In this document: positions 20,188-28,197 of the stretch, piece after piece
How the letters are laid out: the number at the start of each line of letters is the position of its first letter
How positions within the stretch are numbered: position 1 is the first letter of the stretch
Source of the DNA: Sedimenticola sp.
GTDB lineage: Bacteria > Pseudomonadota > Gammaproteobacteria > Chromatiales > Chromatiaceae
Direction: 5' to 3'
DNA length: 64,000 nucleotides
Assembly (NCBI GenBank): GCA_026994195.1
Contig: JALWRH010000027.1
Location: 10,212-74,211, forward strand
Program-made: the position numbers and the translations under genes
The notes under the pieces: model-generated
The model's database searches: none
Told to the model about the DNA's origin: nothing
What the model saw: the letters and a program-made list of their open reading frames with translations, nothing else

Positions 20188-20722
20188 TTCAAATTATTTA
20201 TTTTGGTGCATTCTGGTGGGTATTTTTCGCTTGCTTTTTTCTCAGTGTAGACCATATCTCATGAAATACTAAGGGGTAGGTGCGATTGCACCAGAATACC
20301 TGTAAATGGTGCAATTCCGGCCCAATCACGCACAATCAAGAATCGACCCCTTGCAATATCGAAATTCCAGTCTAAATTTTGAAATGCGCACCCTCATGGT
20401 CGGAGGTCAACCACAGACCAAGCTCACTGCCAGTCCACCGGACTAAAGCTGAATAATCGTAAACCGCTCGCGCACGGCACAGGATACGCATCCCGCCCAG
20501 GGATGTAACACATGGCAGAAGACCTTGGGTCTTCACTCAAACACGCGTTTGGCAGGACGTGTGAACCTTGGTTTTTTTGGTGAGGTCGTCCTGTGCCTGT
20601 ATCTGATTTGAAAACCCCTGATCCATCCGGTGGCGGCCCCCTATGGGGCGGCTGCCATCCCCCAAATACTATTTCTTGTGGTCGTTTCAGACATCGGCGT
20701 GTTTCGCCCTGGGAGGACGTCA
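20188..20722. other. Intergenic region between the recombinase and tnsA
   Basis: This 535-base stretch has no convincing gene. Visible structure: inverted copies of CACCAGAAT (about 20209-20217 and 20290-20298), the palindrome GGTGC-GATT-GCACC near 20279-20292, and two hairpins, CATCCC/GGGATG near 20488-20504 and GAAGACC/GGTCTTC near 20518-20534. One transposon end is expected here, close to tnsA. TGT-starting candidates exist at 20246 and 20300, but neither matches the candidate end near 26210 well. Confidence 0.5.
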
Positions 20723-21418
20723 ATGAGCATCCATGAAGAAGCGTCATTCAATATGTTTGCGGCGCAGCAAGTGAAAATTAAGGGCGATGTGATGGAACCC
20801 ACGCAGCATGTGATCACCCGAAACTTTAAAACTGCTACGGATTTCTACACACGACACATGTTGAAACATCCTTTTTTGTCAGAATTTCACTCGTATAGCG
20901 AACTCCTGTATGCCGCCTTGTTGGAAGGCGATCCAACGGTGATCAGTTATGTACCCCAACCCTTCCACCTCCAAATTGGCAAACGACATTACAAGCCAGA
21001 CGTCTATGTTCTAAGGGAAAAACAACGGCGCCAAGTCATTGAGTTGAAACCGCGAGGCGAGATGGATGAAACACTTCGTGTGCCGCTTTTTCATTATTTC
21101 AAGAAACATCGTATCGATTTTGAGGTGCTGAGCAATGAAGCCGTGATGGAACGTCGAACCGAAGCTGAAAACTGGTTGGAAATCATTGAGGTCGTGGTCG
21201 AGGCGCGCCATCTCACCACAACCAAAGAAGAACAACAGGTATGGGAAAGGTTGTTCAAGAATCAGGGTTGCACCTTACGAGAAATTGTGGATTCTGGAAA
21301 TCGCGAAGGAACTTATTCGCTTGAAGTTGCCCTCTTTCGTTTACTGCATCAAGGCCATGTGGTCGCTGAACTTTCCGAAAAATCACTCGACTATGACACG
21401 GTGTTTCAATGCGCATAA
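20723..21418 (+). CDS. tnsA: TnsA-like transposon endonuclease
   Basis: A protein of 231 residues from ATG 20723, which has a GGGAGGA Shine-Dalgarno 5 bases upstream. Catalytic residues typical of the TnsA restriction-like fold are seen: E60 in SYSELLY, D93 in YKPDVYV and E107-x-K109 in IELKP. TnsA cuts the 5' strands so that Tn7-type elements move by cut-and-paste. The C-terminal third has a winged-helix look (TLREIVDSG, EVALFRLLHQGHV). The stop overlaps the tnsB start by 10 bases. Its presence distinguishes the element from Tn5053/Tn402-type replicative transposons. Confidence 0.85.
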   Translation: MSIHEEASFNMFAAQQVKIKGDVMEPTQHVITRNFKTATDFYTRHMLKHPFLSEFHSYSELLYAALLEGDPTVISYVPQPFHLQIGKRHYKPDVYVLREKQRRQVIELKPRGEMDETLRVPLFHYFKKHRIDFEVLSNEAVMERRTEAENWLEIIEVVVEARHLTTTKEEQQVWERLFKNQGCTLREIVDSGNREGTYSLEVALFRLLHQGHVVAELSEKSLDYDTVFQCA

Positions 21419-23286
21419 GCTGGCGTCAACAATTGCTGCTAAATCCCCACCTATGCGATTTCGACCAGTGGCCGCTAATTGCACTCGATCAGGTGCCCAA
21501 AAAAGATCAAAAGGATTTTTTGCGCAACAAAAAAATTGTTGCCAAAGTATTGGCAGGTCATCAGTTGACTCAAGTAGCAAAAGAACACAATCTCAGCGAA
21601 GGGCGAATCACACAAATCCTAGATCGTGCATTAGGTAGTGAAGAGGATGCGCCACCAGCGTTAACCGCAGGGCTTATTCCTGGTCGCATCATCGTCAAAA
21701 AACAACGCAAACAGCCCCTGCCAACCTTAACGGAAGAGCTTGGGGCAGGATGTGCATTTAGCGCCCTGCTGCGAGATGTTCCGGGGCTATTGAAAGGATT
21801 AGATGATGTACTTGTGCCCTACATCGCTGAAAAAAATTACGCGCAAAACATTAGCCCCCAAAGCTTTCATAGCGAATTCAAGCGTTTACTCAAAGAAGCC
21901 CACTGGCCGACCGACACCTATCCTTACACAACAGAAAACACGGCCTATGAATCTGTGCGTAGGTATCTACATGAAAGGATGAAAATATTAGTAAAAGAGA
22001 AAGATCAGACAAAGCGAAATCAAACAAGCCGAGTACCAAGGCCCTTTAAAAAAACATTTCGTGCGAAACGGGCAGTACAGATTGATGAGCACAAGTTGGA
22101 CTTGGGAAGCCGCATCAATCTGGTGCTCAATGATGAGTTGATTCCGCTGCGTATCGGGATGATCAGCGTCCTGGTCGCGATGGACGTGGACACGACAGCG
22201 ACACTGGGGTTTTGGCTCGCACAAACCAATGCGCCAAACCAGCAGGATTTGTTGGCGCTGATTGAAAACTGCATTACACCCTGGACACCGATGACGCTGC
22301 AAACACCGGGTTTTAGTTATGAACCAGGGGCTTGTTTTCCCAGCGCCTTGCCTGATACACCAATCAGCTTTGGCATGACGCACATGGATAATGCATGGAT
22401 TCACAGTGCCCTCTCAGTGACTCATATTTTATGCAATAAAATGGGCGGTACGGTAGCCCTGGGTCTGCCCGCCAATCCAAAAATCCGACACTTGATTGAA
22501 TCAGTATTCAATTTTATCAATAAGAATTTTAGTCATCGATTGCCTTCTACAACCGGATCATATCCGACTGATCCAAAAAGAGAATCACGCATTAATCGTA
22601 AAAAGCCGCCAATTATCACCTTTCGCACGGTGCTCGAAGCCCTGAGCATAATTCTGACTTCTTACAACATCATCACGCGAGCACAACTGGGCCACGCCAG
22701 TCCGTTATCATTGTTTCAACATCACTGCACAAACCACTACGTACGTTATTCCCCATCGATCATTACGAATCAATGGCAACCCTTCATCAATGAAAAAATC
22801 GTCGCTTTATGTTGGTATCGGCATGAGAACCGCGCACCGTTTGTCAATTTCGCGGGAACACGTTACTCAGGCCCAGGGTTATGGGACGCTGTAGAAAATC
22901 AAAAACTCATAAGAATTCGCTTTGATCGAAGAAGAATACGCACCATAGATGCGTATACTCTCGACGGTGTTTCCCTTGGGAAGTTATACGCTCCTGCATC
23001 CTGGCAACGGTTTGAGCATAGCCGTGCAACCCGTAAACTGTTGTTGAAACTGACAAGAAAAGATCGTCTATCTCGACAGGACCCTCTCTCAGACTATCTC
23101 CATCTTCTTCTAGAGAACAAAGATAACCCGAAAGATGCTTTGTCCCTCTTGAGAATTTTTACAGAGTTTACTGACTACCAGGATTCCGTATTAATTATGG
23201 ACGGAGTACTCAATGAACAACAATCCATCTCGAACCATTCAGCAACTGCTAGGTGGAACCGGAAAATGGCTAATCACCGGGAGTGA
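21409..23286 (+). CDS. tnsB: TnsB-like DDE transposase
   Basis: A protein of 625 residues with a retroviral-integrase-type catalytic core: D226 (VQIDEHKLD), D327 (THMDNAW) and E364 (HLIESVF). An N-terminal HTH-rich half (for example QVAKEHNLSEGRITQIL around residues 55-71) would bind the transposon ends. A Mu-transposase-like beta-barrel and a C-terminal tail follow the core. TnsB cuts and joins the 3' ends, with TnsA cutting the other strands. The ATG at 21409 lies inside the end of tnsA. The gene is AT-richer than the housekeeping DNA to the right. Confidence 0.87.
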   Translation: MRISWRQQLLLNPHLCDFDQWPLIALDQVPKKDQKDFLRNKKIVAKVLAGHQLTQVAKEHNLSEGRITQILDRALGSEEDAPPALTAGLIPGRIIVKKQRKQPLPTLTEELGAGCAFSALLRDVPGLLKGLDDVLVPYIAEKNYAQNISPQSFHSEFKRLLKEAHWPTDTYPYTTENTAYESVRRYLHERMKILVKEKDQTKRNQTSRVPRPFKKTFRAKRAVQIDEHKLDLGSRINLVLNDELIPLRIGMISVLVAMDVDTTATLGFWLAQTNAPNQQDLLALIENCITPWTPMTLQTPGFSYEPGACFPSALPDTPISFGMTHMDNAWIHSALSVTHILCNKMGGTVALGLPANPKIRHLIESVFNFINKNFSHRLPSTTGSYPTDPKRESRINRKKPPIITFRTVLEALSIILTSYNIITRAQLGHASPLSLFQHHCTNHYVRYSPSIITNQWQPFINEKIVALCWYRHENRAPFVNFAGTRYSGPGLWDAVENQKLIRIRFDRRRIRTIDAYTLDGVSLGKLYAPASWQRFEHSRATRKLLLKLTRKDRLSRQDPLSDYLHLLLENKDNPKDALSLLRIFTEFTDYQDSVLIMDGVLNEQQSISNHSATARWNRKMANHRE

Positions 23287-23289
23287 ACC

Positions 23290-24222
23290 ATGTCAAACAC
23301 CGCAGACTATTACGATCATCCTGTGTTGAACAACCAGGTATTTATCAATACACCCGCGATGCGAGATTTGGAGGAAGTTATTCACCAATGGATCTGGCAC
23401 GGAATTCCAGGAGGCATGGTGATAGGCGACAGTCGAATGGGAAAAAGTTGGGCCGCACGCAGCCTTGAACACAATCTATATTCGCGAGCAAAGGTCAACA
23501 TTCCAAGCAACTACATTTCCATTGGGGATCGTGACCAACCCACCATCGCGACAGTCTTTAAACGGTTATGTCATAGTGTCAATTTACGTGTAACAACACG
23601 CTCTACGGCTGATATGCTTTGTGATTCGTACCTGAATTATGTCAAGGATAGAGTGGTAAAAGCAGGGTGTCCACACTATGTGCTTATTGTTGATGAAGCA
23701 CAGCTTCTTTTGACCAGACAATTTAACGCCTTTATGGAGATCTTTAATGAATTAGACAAAGATAGAGGACTCGTTACATTGCATATTATATTTGTGTTCA
23801 GTAGACCAGAATGTCAAAGTCTCCTAGAAAAAATACGGTGTAAGTCATATACAAAGATTCGTGCGCGATTTTTAACCCAAAAATATGAATTTAGGGGGAT
23901 TACAACCGCTAGTCAAGTGAAATACTGCCTCTCTCAATACGATAGGTTGTGCTTTCCGAAAAATGGCCCTACCTACACCGAGTATTTTTTGCCCGAACAA
24001 TACAAGGAGGGGTGGCGTTTAGCTTGTTTGGCAAAGGAACTGTGGCAGTGCTTTTTGAATTACAAGCTCTCCTTAAAGTTGGATGCATGGGCGATGCAGT
24101 ATTTTATCTCTGCCGTAAATGCACTCTTGTGTGATTATTTGCCCCAGCTCGGCGTGGAAAACCTGTCTCAAGAGAAGATACAGGAATGTATCGCGCTGTC
24201 AGGCATCGAGTGGGTGGAATAA
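23290..24222 (+). CDS. tnsC: TnsC-like AAA+ regulator ATPase
   Basis: A protein of 310 residues with Walker A GDSRMGKS (46-53) and Walker B VLIVDEAQ (131-138), the TnsC/TniB-type AAA+ pattern. TnsC forms filaments on DNA and links the target selector TniQ to the TnsAB transposase. The start is 3 bases after the tnsB stop. Its own stop, TAA at 24220-24222, is followed at once by the GTG start of tniQ. The length is shorter than Tn7 TnsC and nearer to TnsC/TniB of compact elements. Confidence 0.85.
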   Translation: MSNTADYYDHPVLNNQVFINTPAMRDLEEVIHQWIWHGIPGGMVIGDSRMGKSWAARSLEHNLYSRAKVNIPSNYISIGDRDQPTIATVFKRLCHSVNLRVTTRSTADMLCDSYLNYVKDRVVKAGCPHYVLIVDEAQLLLTRQFNAFMEIFNELDKDRGLVTLHIIFVFSRPECQSLLEKIRCKSYTKIRARFLTQKYEFRGITTASQVKYCLSQYDRLCFPKNGPTYTEYFLPEQYKEGWRLACLAKELWQCFLNYKLSLKLDAWAMQYFISAVNALLCDYLPQLGVENLSQEKIQECIALSGIEWVE

Positions 24223-25788
24223 GTGGATCCCTTCCACATAAATGTCGGCCATTGGCTGAAATACCCTTACGAAAGCGATTACAGCATGTGGCGTCGCTGT
24301 CTCGTGGTCAATCCAGGCGTACCTTTATACGCCATCCAGTTACAGTTAAGAATGATGTTTCCAGACTTAAAATCTCCCACTCAACGTCTACAACAGCTGC
24401 AGTTTGATCCGCCATCTATATTTGATAGAGTTATTTTGTTTGATGATCATTCATATCAATGCCCGGAATGCGCAAGGAGTCTTTATCATTCAGAGCTGTA
24501 TTCTCTACCTTGGCTGGTAAAATGCCCTATTCATGAGATTGATTTAGTGAGCCACTGCCCGGCCTGCCATAAACCATGGCCAGATATCGATGAACTGGCA
24601 AGACGAGACTGTCGAGTATGTGGGAGATTTTCACTGTATGGAGATATCGATGGTGATATTGAGATAATCCACCGCGAAGAGTTTCAAGCAATCGCGGATA
24701 TTTATACATTCATCGAGGATGAAGCGTCTGACACATGCCCTTGCCATCTTGTCGATCGACAACCCTATACGCTATATGGATTGGCATGGAACCACTGGTG
24801 GGAAACCCCATCTCTGGGTTCTAAATATTTTCCTTCTTATCATGTAGGTTTGACAGATAACTCAACAAATCATGAGACCCTAAAGCGACTTCACATTCAG
24901 CTAACCAAGCTGTCGGTTAAAACGTCATCAGTGTTACGTAGCGATGGTCGTCCTGGTACACGCCCCATAAAAGAACGCTTAAGGGATCAATACAATGTCA
25001 TGCGCCAAATCGTAAACTGGATCGGAGAGAAGACGTCTCGGAATCACCTTCTTCACATCTCCAGTTATCGCCACCTGTATGCCTCGAATGTGCTTGGCGG
25101 CCCTACATTTTGTCCATATTGCATGGCACTTAGCTTGTGGTTTTTTTACTCCTCCTGCGACGTCTATGCAAGAAACAAGAGTGAAAAATTCAACGATTAT
25201 CCATTTTTAGTACCGATCGAAGCCCGCCCCCCATATATCTATGACATAGCCATAGATATAGAATCCCCACACGGATATTGGGCCTCCCATGTGCCAACCG
25301 ATGGATTTTCTTCATGGTTTTACCGCAGGGGGCTGGAAGTTCTCTATATTTCACTCCTGAAGATTTCATTTGAGCTTGCACTTTACTCGAGCAATCCAAA
25401 CCAGATATTCGTTGGCGCTCAAAGTTCTATTCTCGATAATGAACCAACCGAAAAATATTGTTCTTACACGATTAAGAATGGAAAACTCTTGTTTTTTTAT
25501 GAACACGAACATCCTTTAGAATTGATCACTCCAAAGCAATTACCGCACATCGAGTCACAGTGCAAACGATTTCAAATGTATCTCTATGGCCTAAGGGAAA
25601 CTATATTTAAGTACCAGGAGCAAATCTTGATTAATGAATTTCAATACCAATCGTTCCTTAGACTGCACAGGAGCTTTTCGGCTTTCTTGAATCGATGCCA
25701 AAATTTCGACAACAGGGAAAGATCAGGCATTGTATGGACTGTCGACCCCGAAGAATTATTGAACTGTGCTGCAGGTAAGTTATTATGA
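24223..25788 (+). CDS. tniQ: TniQ/TnsD-family target selector
   Basis: A protein of 521 residues. The N-terminal TniQ domain has paired zinc-binding motifs: CPEC (80-83), CPIH (101-104), CPAC (112-115) and C130-x2-C133. The C-terminal 380 residues, with a further CPYC, would read a specific DNA site, as TnsD does at attTn7. Translation starts at GTG 24223, right after the tnsC stop, so the two are coupled. No cas genes are nearby, so this is not a CRISPR-associated element. glmS is absent from the window, so the target site is unknown. Confidence 0.82.
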   Translation: MDPFHINVGHWLKYPYESDYSMWRRCLVVNPGVPLYAIQLQLRMMFPDLKSPTQRLQQLQFDPPSIFDRVILFDDHSYQCPECARSLYHSELYSLPWLVKCPIHEIDLVSHCPACHKPWPDIDELARRDCRVCGRFSLYGDIDGDIEIIHREEFQAIADIYTFIEDEASDTCPCHLVDRQPYTLYGLAWNHWWETPSLGSKYFPSYHVGLTDNSTNHETLKRLHIQLTKLSVKTSSVLRSDGRPGTRPIKERLRDQYNVMRQIVNWIGEKTSRNHLLHISSYRHLYASNVLGGPTFCPYCMALSLWFFYSSCDVYARNKSEKFNDYPFLVPIEARPPYIYDIAIDIESPHGYWASHVPTDGFSSWFYRRGLEVLYISLLKISFELALYSSNPNQIFVGAQSSILDNEPTEKYCSYTIKNGKLLFFYEHEHPLELITPKQLPHIESQCKRFQMYLYGLRETIFKYQEQILINEFQYQSFLRLHRSFSAFLNRCQNFDNRERSGIVWTVDPEELLNCAAGKLL

Positions 25789-26185
25789 TGGGAACCCTTA
25801 CCCCTGAGAAATTGCTCCATTATCGTTATCGACAAGCTGGATAGAATTCCTACCAGCATATTCGAATGATCCTGATTGTTCGAGCAGACACAGATTAACA
25901 TCCCCTTGCTTCGCGCTATCTCTCGAAGCCATTCCCAGCGTTGCCACACCACAGCACCACCTAAAATCAGATATCGGTACATCGTCACCCTGACCAAGTG
26001 GTACTTGCAATCCTAGCTATAGGCAGAAAATCCTCGTAAGCTGGTCTTGTTCATCAAATTTAGCATTTCCTGTGGAAGTTTGCGATTGTCGCCAAAGAAC
26101 AGAATAGATTTTGGGTCTTTAGTCCTTGTCTTGGAATGTGAATTGATAAGCCATTGATTTTTCAATAAATATATTTCTCATTATT
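25789..26185. other. Non-coding end region of the Tn7-like element
   Basis: About 400 bases with no supportable gene. On the minus strand one frame is open for about 55 codons (near 26160 to 26000), and another for about 70 codons (25798-26010). They do not join without stops, have no ribosome-binding site, and I recognise neither, so they may be decayed coding DNA or chance. TnsB-binding repeats would be expected here, but I could not pick out a clear set by eye. Confidence 0.5.
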
Positions 26186-26395
26186 TTAGAGCGTATTTGG
26201 TGCGTCCACAAATGCAGAACCCTGATGAAACGCCACCTGGCTCAAATTGTCTGCCCCGGCAGCTGTTATCACCGGTTGGGTAGCAAATGAGTGAATAAGG
26301 ACGTAACTGATAACGGCCAGTACCACACCTGTCCACCAAGGCATAAGAGCAACAAGCTCGACCAGATCCTCGAATGTGGTTTTACGTTTGGCCAT
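26186..26395 (-). pseudogene. N-terminal fragment of an Mrr-type restriction endonuclease
   Basis: From ATG 26395, the frame encodes MAKRKTTFEDLVELVALMPWW and a hydrophobic segment (GVVLAVISYVLIHSFA). I recognise this as the N-terminal membrane-associated start of a family of Mrr-like restriction endonucleases. After about 60 residues it runs into the proposed transposon end and stops at 26186 (the last residues, VDAPNTL, come from the transposon terminus). The nuclease domain is missing. It lies just downstream of an HsdM remnant on the same strand, so both are probably leftovers of one restriction locus. Confidence 0.6.
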
Positions 26396-26474
26396 AGGCA
26401 AGTTCTTGTTCTACTTATCTGTCTGTCAGTCCGACACAATCATTCAGCTTGTCAGACATCCACCGCTTCACTTT

Positions 26475-26690
26475 TTACACTCTTCCCCAACCTTCCGCAA
26501 TCTCCCGGAACTGCTCCAACGCGGCTTGCAGTCCTCCACGATCTCCGCAGCCAGTACGTCCGAGTCAGGCAGATTCTCCGAGTCTTCCAGGGAGTCATCC
26601 TTGAGCCAGAAGATATCCAGGCTGGCCTTGTCGCGGTTGATGAGATCTTTGTAATCATAAGCGCGCCAGTGGCCTTCAGGATTGCATTCA
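26475..26690 (-). pseudogene. C-terminal remnant of a type I HsdM methyltransferase, frameshifted
   Basis: The minus strand encodes NPEGHWRAYDYKDLINRDK, then LDIFWLKDDSLED and VLAAEIVED, the typical C-terminus of HsdM/N-6 DNA methylases. Near 26529-26533 one base appears lost. In the next frame the sequence continues LQAALEQFREIAEGWGRV and ends at TAA (26475-26477). The upstream catalytic part is absent, replaced by the tetR promoter region at about 26690. This is a dead fragment, not a gene. Confidence 0.65.
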
Positions 26691-26697
26691 ACTTGAC

Positions 26698-26713
26698 TAG
26701 ACTGACCGGTCTA
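26698..26713. promoter_or_regulatory. TetR-type operator at the tetR promoter
   Basis: TAGACTGACCGGTCTA contains an inverted repeat, TAGAC-N6-GTCTA, ending 15 bases before the tetR start at 26729. Fourteen of its 16 bases recur at 27362-27377, in front of the DsrE2-like gene. The most likely reading is binding by the TetR protein itself. Confidence 0.65.
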
Positions 26714-26728
26714 TTCATAATATTGCCC

Positions 26729-27337
26729 ATGAACACCGTTGTGGACACAAGAGAGCGTATTCTGACAACAGCCCGCGAGCTGTTTCATGGCCGCAGCTAT
26801 GCTGACGTGGGCATCAAAGAGATCTGTGATCTGGCCAAGGTGCAAAAAGGCAGCTTCTATCACTTCTTCCCTTCCAAGCAGGATCTTGCCATGGCCGTCA
26901 TCGATGACATGGCGGAAGACTGGGCGCACGGTTTTGTTGCGGAAGCCTTTGATCGGAACCTGCCCCCTATGGAGCGCCTGGACTACATGATCGATGCGGC
27001 CTATTACTGGCAGAAGGCGGCAAAAGATATCGAAGGGCGTATGCCGGGCTGCCTGTTCGGGAATCTGGCTCTTGAGGTCAGCACCCGGGATGAGGTCTTG
27101 CGGGCCAAGCTCAACGCCGTGTTTCAGAAAGCCAGTTCCCAGTTCCATGAGACCCTGGATGAGGCTATCGAGCAGGGGCAGATTGCCCCCCTAGATGCCC
27201 AGGCAACTTCCCAGGCCATGCTCGCGTTTCTTGAGGGCATCATTCTGTTAGCCAAAACCCGCAATGATCCTGAAGTGATACGCACGCTGGGGCCTGCCAT
27301 CAAGACCCTGAGGGTGGAGCTGCCTATGGAAAACTGA
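26729..27337 (+). CDS. TetR/AcrR-family transcriptional repressor
   Basis: A protein of 202 residues from ATG 26729. An earlier start would put the operator inside the coding region. The N-terminal HTH (RERILTTARELFHGRSYADV, then IKEICDLAKVQKGSFYHFF) is typical TetR. The C-terminal part has the layout of the YxaF/LmrA-like group, with RMPGCLFGNLALEVS near the middle, often seen in repressors of small detoxification genes. Two near-identical operators flank the gene, one at its own promoter and one before the DsrE2-like gene, so it probably represses both. The effector is unknown; reactive sulfur or electrophiles are guesses. Confidence 0.85.
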   Translation: MNTVVDTRERILTTARELFHGRSYADVGIKEICDLAKVQKGSFYHFFPSKQDLAMAVIDDMAEDWAHGFVAEAFDRNLPPMERLDYMIDAAYYWQKAAKDIEGRMPGCLFGNLALEVSTRDEVLRAKLNAVFQKASSQFHETLDEAIEQGQIAPLDAQATSQAMLAFLEGIILLAKTRNDPEVIRTLGPAIKTLRVELPMEN

Positions 27338-27361
27338 GCCGGCTTTTTTTTGCATGGACAC

Positions 27362-27377
27362 TAGACCGACCGGTCAT
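27362..27377. promoter_or_regulatory. TetR-type operator upstream of the DsrE2-like gene
   Basis: TAGACCGACCGGTCAT matches the tetR operator at 26698-26713 in 14 of 16 positions. It lies 24 bases after the tetR stop and about 150 bases before the next start, so the downstream gene probably has its own TetR-controlled promoter. Confidence 0.6.
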
Positions 27378-27410
27378 CTTTGTGCGCCCTGCACCTGCTT
27401 CCACGCCGTT

Positions 27411-27430
27411 GGTCGGACTTCAGTCCGACA
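27411..27430. repeat. REP-like hairpin, single arm
   Basis: GGTCGGACTTCAGTCCGACA forms a hairpin with stem GTCGGACT/AGTCCGAC. It is one arm of the repeat family found in six other places in the window (see 43145, 43881, 43948, 51593, 56208 and 58402). Confidence 0.7.
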
Positions 27431-27523
27431 TTACCCGTCATTTCAGCAGTTGTCAGGCTGAACCCCAACCTACAAACCACATCTATGAAAAATGAACGGC
27501 CATAGCCGTAAATGGAGACCAAC

Positions 27524-28129
27524 ATGAATATGAACACCGCGCAAATCAACCCATCCACCGAAGATCTCAATACCTGGTTTGACCAGCGGTTCGAGGAAAA
27601 AATGTCCGAGTGGGAGGCGTCGCAGACCCCCTCCATGACCATCATCGCCACCAAGGGCACCCTGGATATGGCCTACCCTCCTTTCATCCTGGCTTCCACT
27701 GCGGCGGCTCTGGGTTGGGATGTTTCGATCTTTTTCACTTTCTATGGCCTGTCCCTGCTGAAAAAGGATATGGATCTCAAGGTTACACCTTTGGGCAATC
27801 CGGCCATGCCCATGAAACTTCCCGAAGGACCCGCCTGGATGCAGGGCAAGGAACTGCCCGTGCCGACGTCTATCATGTCCCTGGTGCCGGGCTTCCAGAG
27901 TATGGCCACAAACATGATGCGCAAGACCATGGACAAGAAAGGCATCGCCCGCATCGATGAACTGCGTGAACTGTGCGTAGAGGCCGACGTCAAACTGATT
28001 GCCTGTCAGATGACGGTGGATCTGTTCGACTATGGCAAGGATGAGTTCATCCCGGAAATCGAGGAATGGGTGGGCGCCGCCAGTTTTCTGCCCCGGGCGT
28101 TGAAGGCGGATGTGAACCTGTTTGTCTGA
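27524..28129 (+). CDS. DsrE2-like DsrE/DsrF/DrsH family protein
   Basis: A protein of 201 residues. ATG 27524 is preferred over 27512 because GGAG lies 6 bases upstream. The DsrE-like fold starts at about residue 35: SMTIIATKGTLDMAYPPFIL, then ASTAAALGWDVSIFFTFYGL and a conserved C in VKLIACQMT near residue 166. DsrE2-type proteins bind persulfide sulfur and pass it to TusA/rhodanese partners in sulfur oxidisers. No tusA or rhodanese gene is adjacent. The upstream TetR operator suggests induction. The sulfur-transfer role is inferred from the family. Confidence 0.8.
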   Translation: MNMNTAQINPSTEDLNTWFDQRFEEKMSEWEASQTPSMTIIATKGTLDMAYPPFILASTAAALGWDVSIFFTFYGLSLLKKDMDLKVTPLGNPAMPMKLPEGPAWMQGKELPVPTSIMSLVPGFQSMATNMMRKTMDKKGIARIDELRELCVEADVKLIACQMTVDLFDYGKDEFIPEIEEWVGAASFLPRALKADVNLFV

Positions 28130-28136
28130 GGCAGTA

Positions 28137-28174
28137 TAAAAAAGCCTTGCGGCCAGTTCAGGCGCGCAAGGCTT
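28137..28174 (-). terminator. Rho-independent terminator of the 28198 gene
   Basis: Inverted arms AAGCCTTGCG (28142-28151) and CGCAAGGCTT (28165-28174) form a 10-base stem. Read on the minus strand, it is followed by TTTTTT. It also lies just past the DsrE2-like stop, so it could act in both directions. Confidence 0.75.
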
Positions 28175-28197
28175 CAGAGAGTGTTATCAGCGGCGCC

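Larger units (their letters stand above)
20723..26210 (+). mobile_element. Tn7-like transposon core; one end proposed at 26210
   Basis: tnsA, tnsB, tnsC and tniQ lie head to tail with gaps or overlaps of at most 10 bases. A Tn7-like end is proposed at 26210: read leftward from there, the sequence begins TGTGGACGCACCAAATA, seven of eight bases matching the Tn7 terminal TGTGGGCG. The other end, expected upstream of tnsA, was not identified, so the left boundary given is only the tnsA start. Almost no cargo lies between tniQ and the proposed end. Confidence 0.55.

Noticed and set aside
20246-20253. TGTAGACC as the other Tn7-like end
   Set aside because: Flanking CTCAG does not match AATGC next to the proposed right end, and similarity beyond TGT is weak.
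24223-25788. CRISPR-associated transposon
   Set aside because: No cas genes, no repeat-spacer array, and TniQ is long, as in TnsD types.
25641-26010. Minus-strand frames behind tniQ as genes
   Set aside because: They overlap the tniQ end or lack start signals, and they break between frames with stops.
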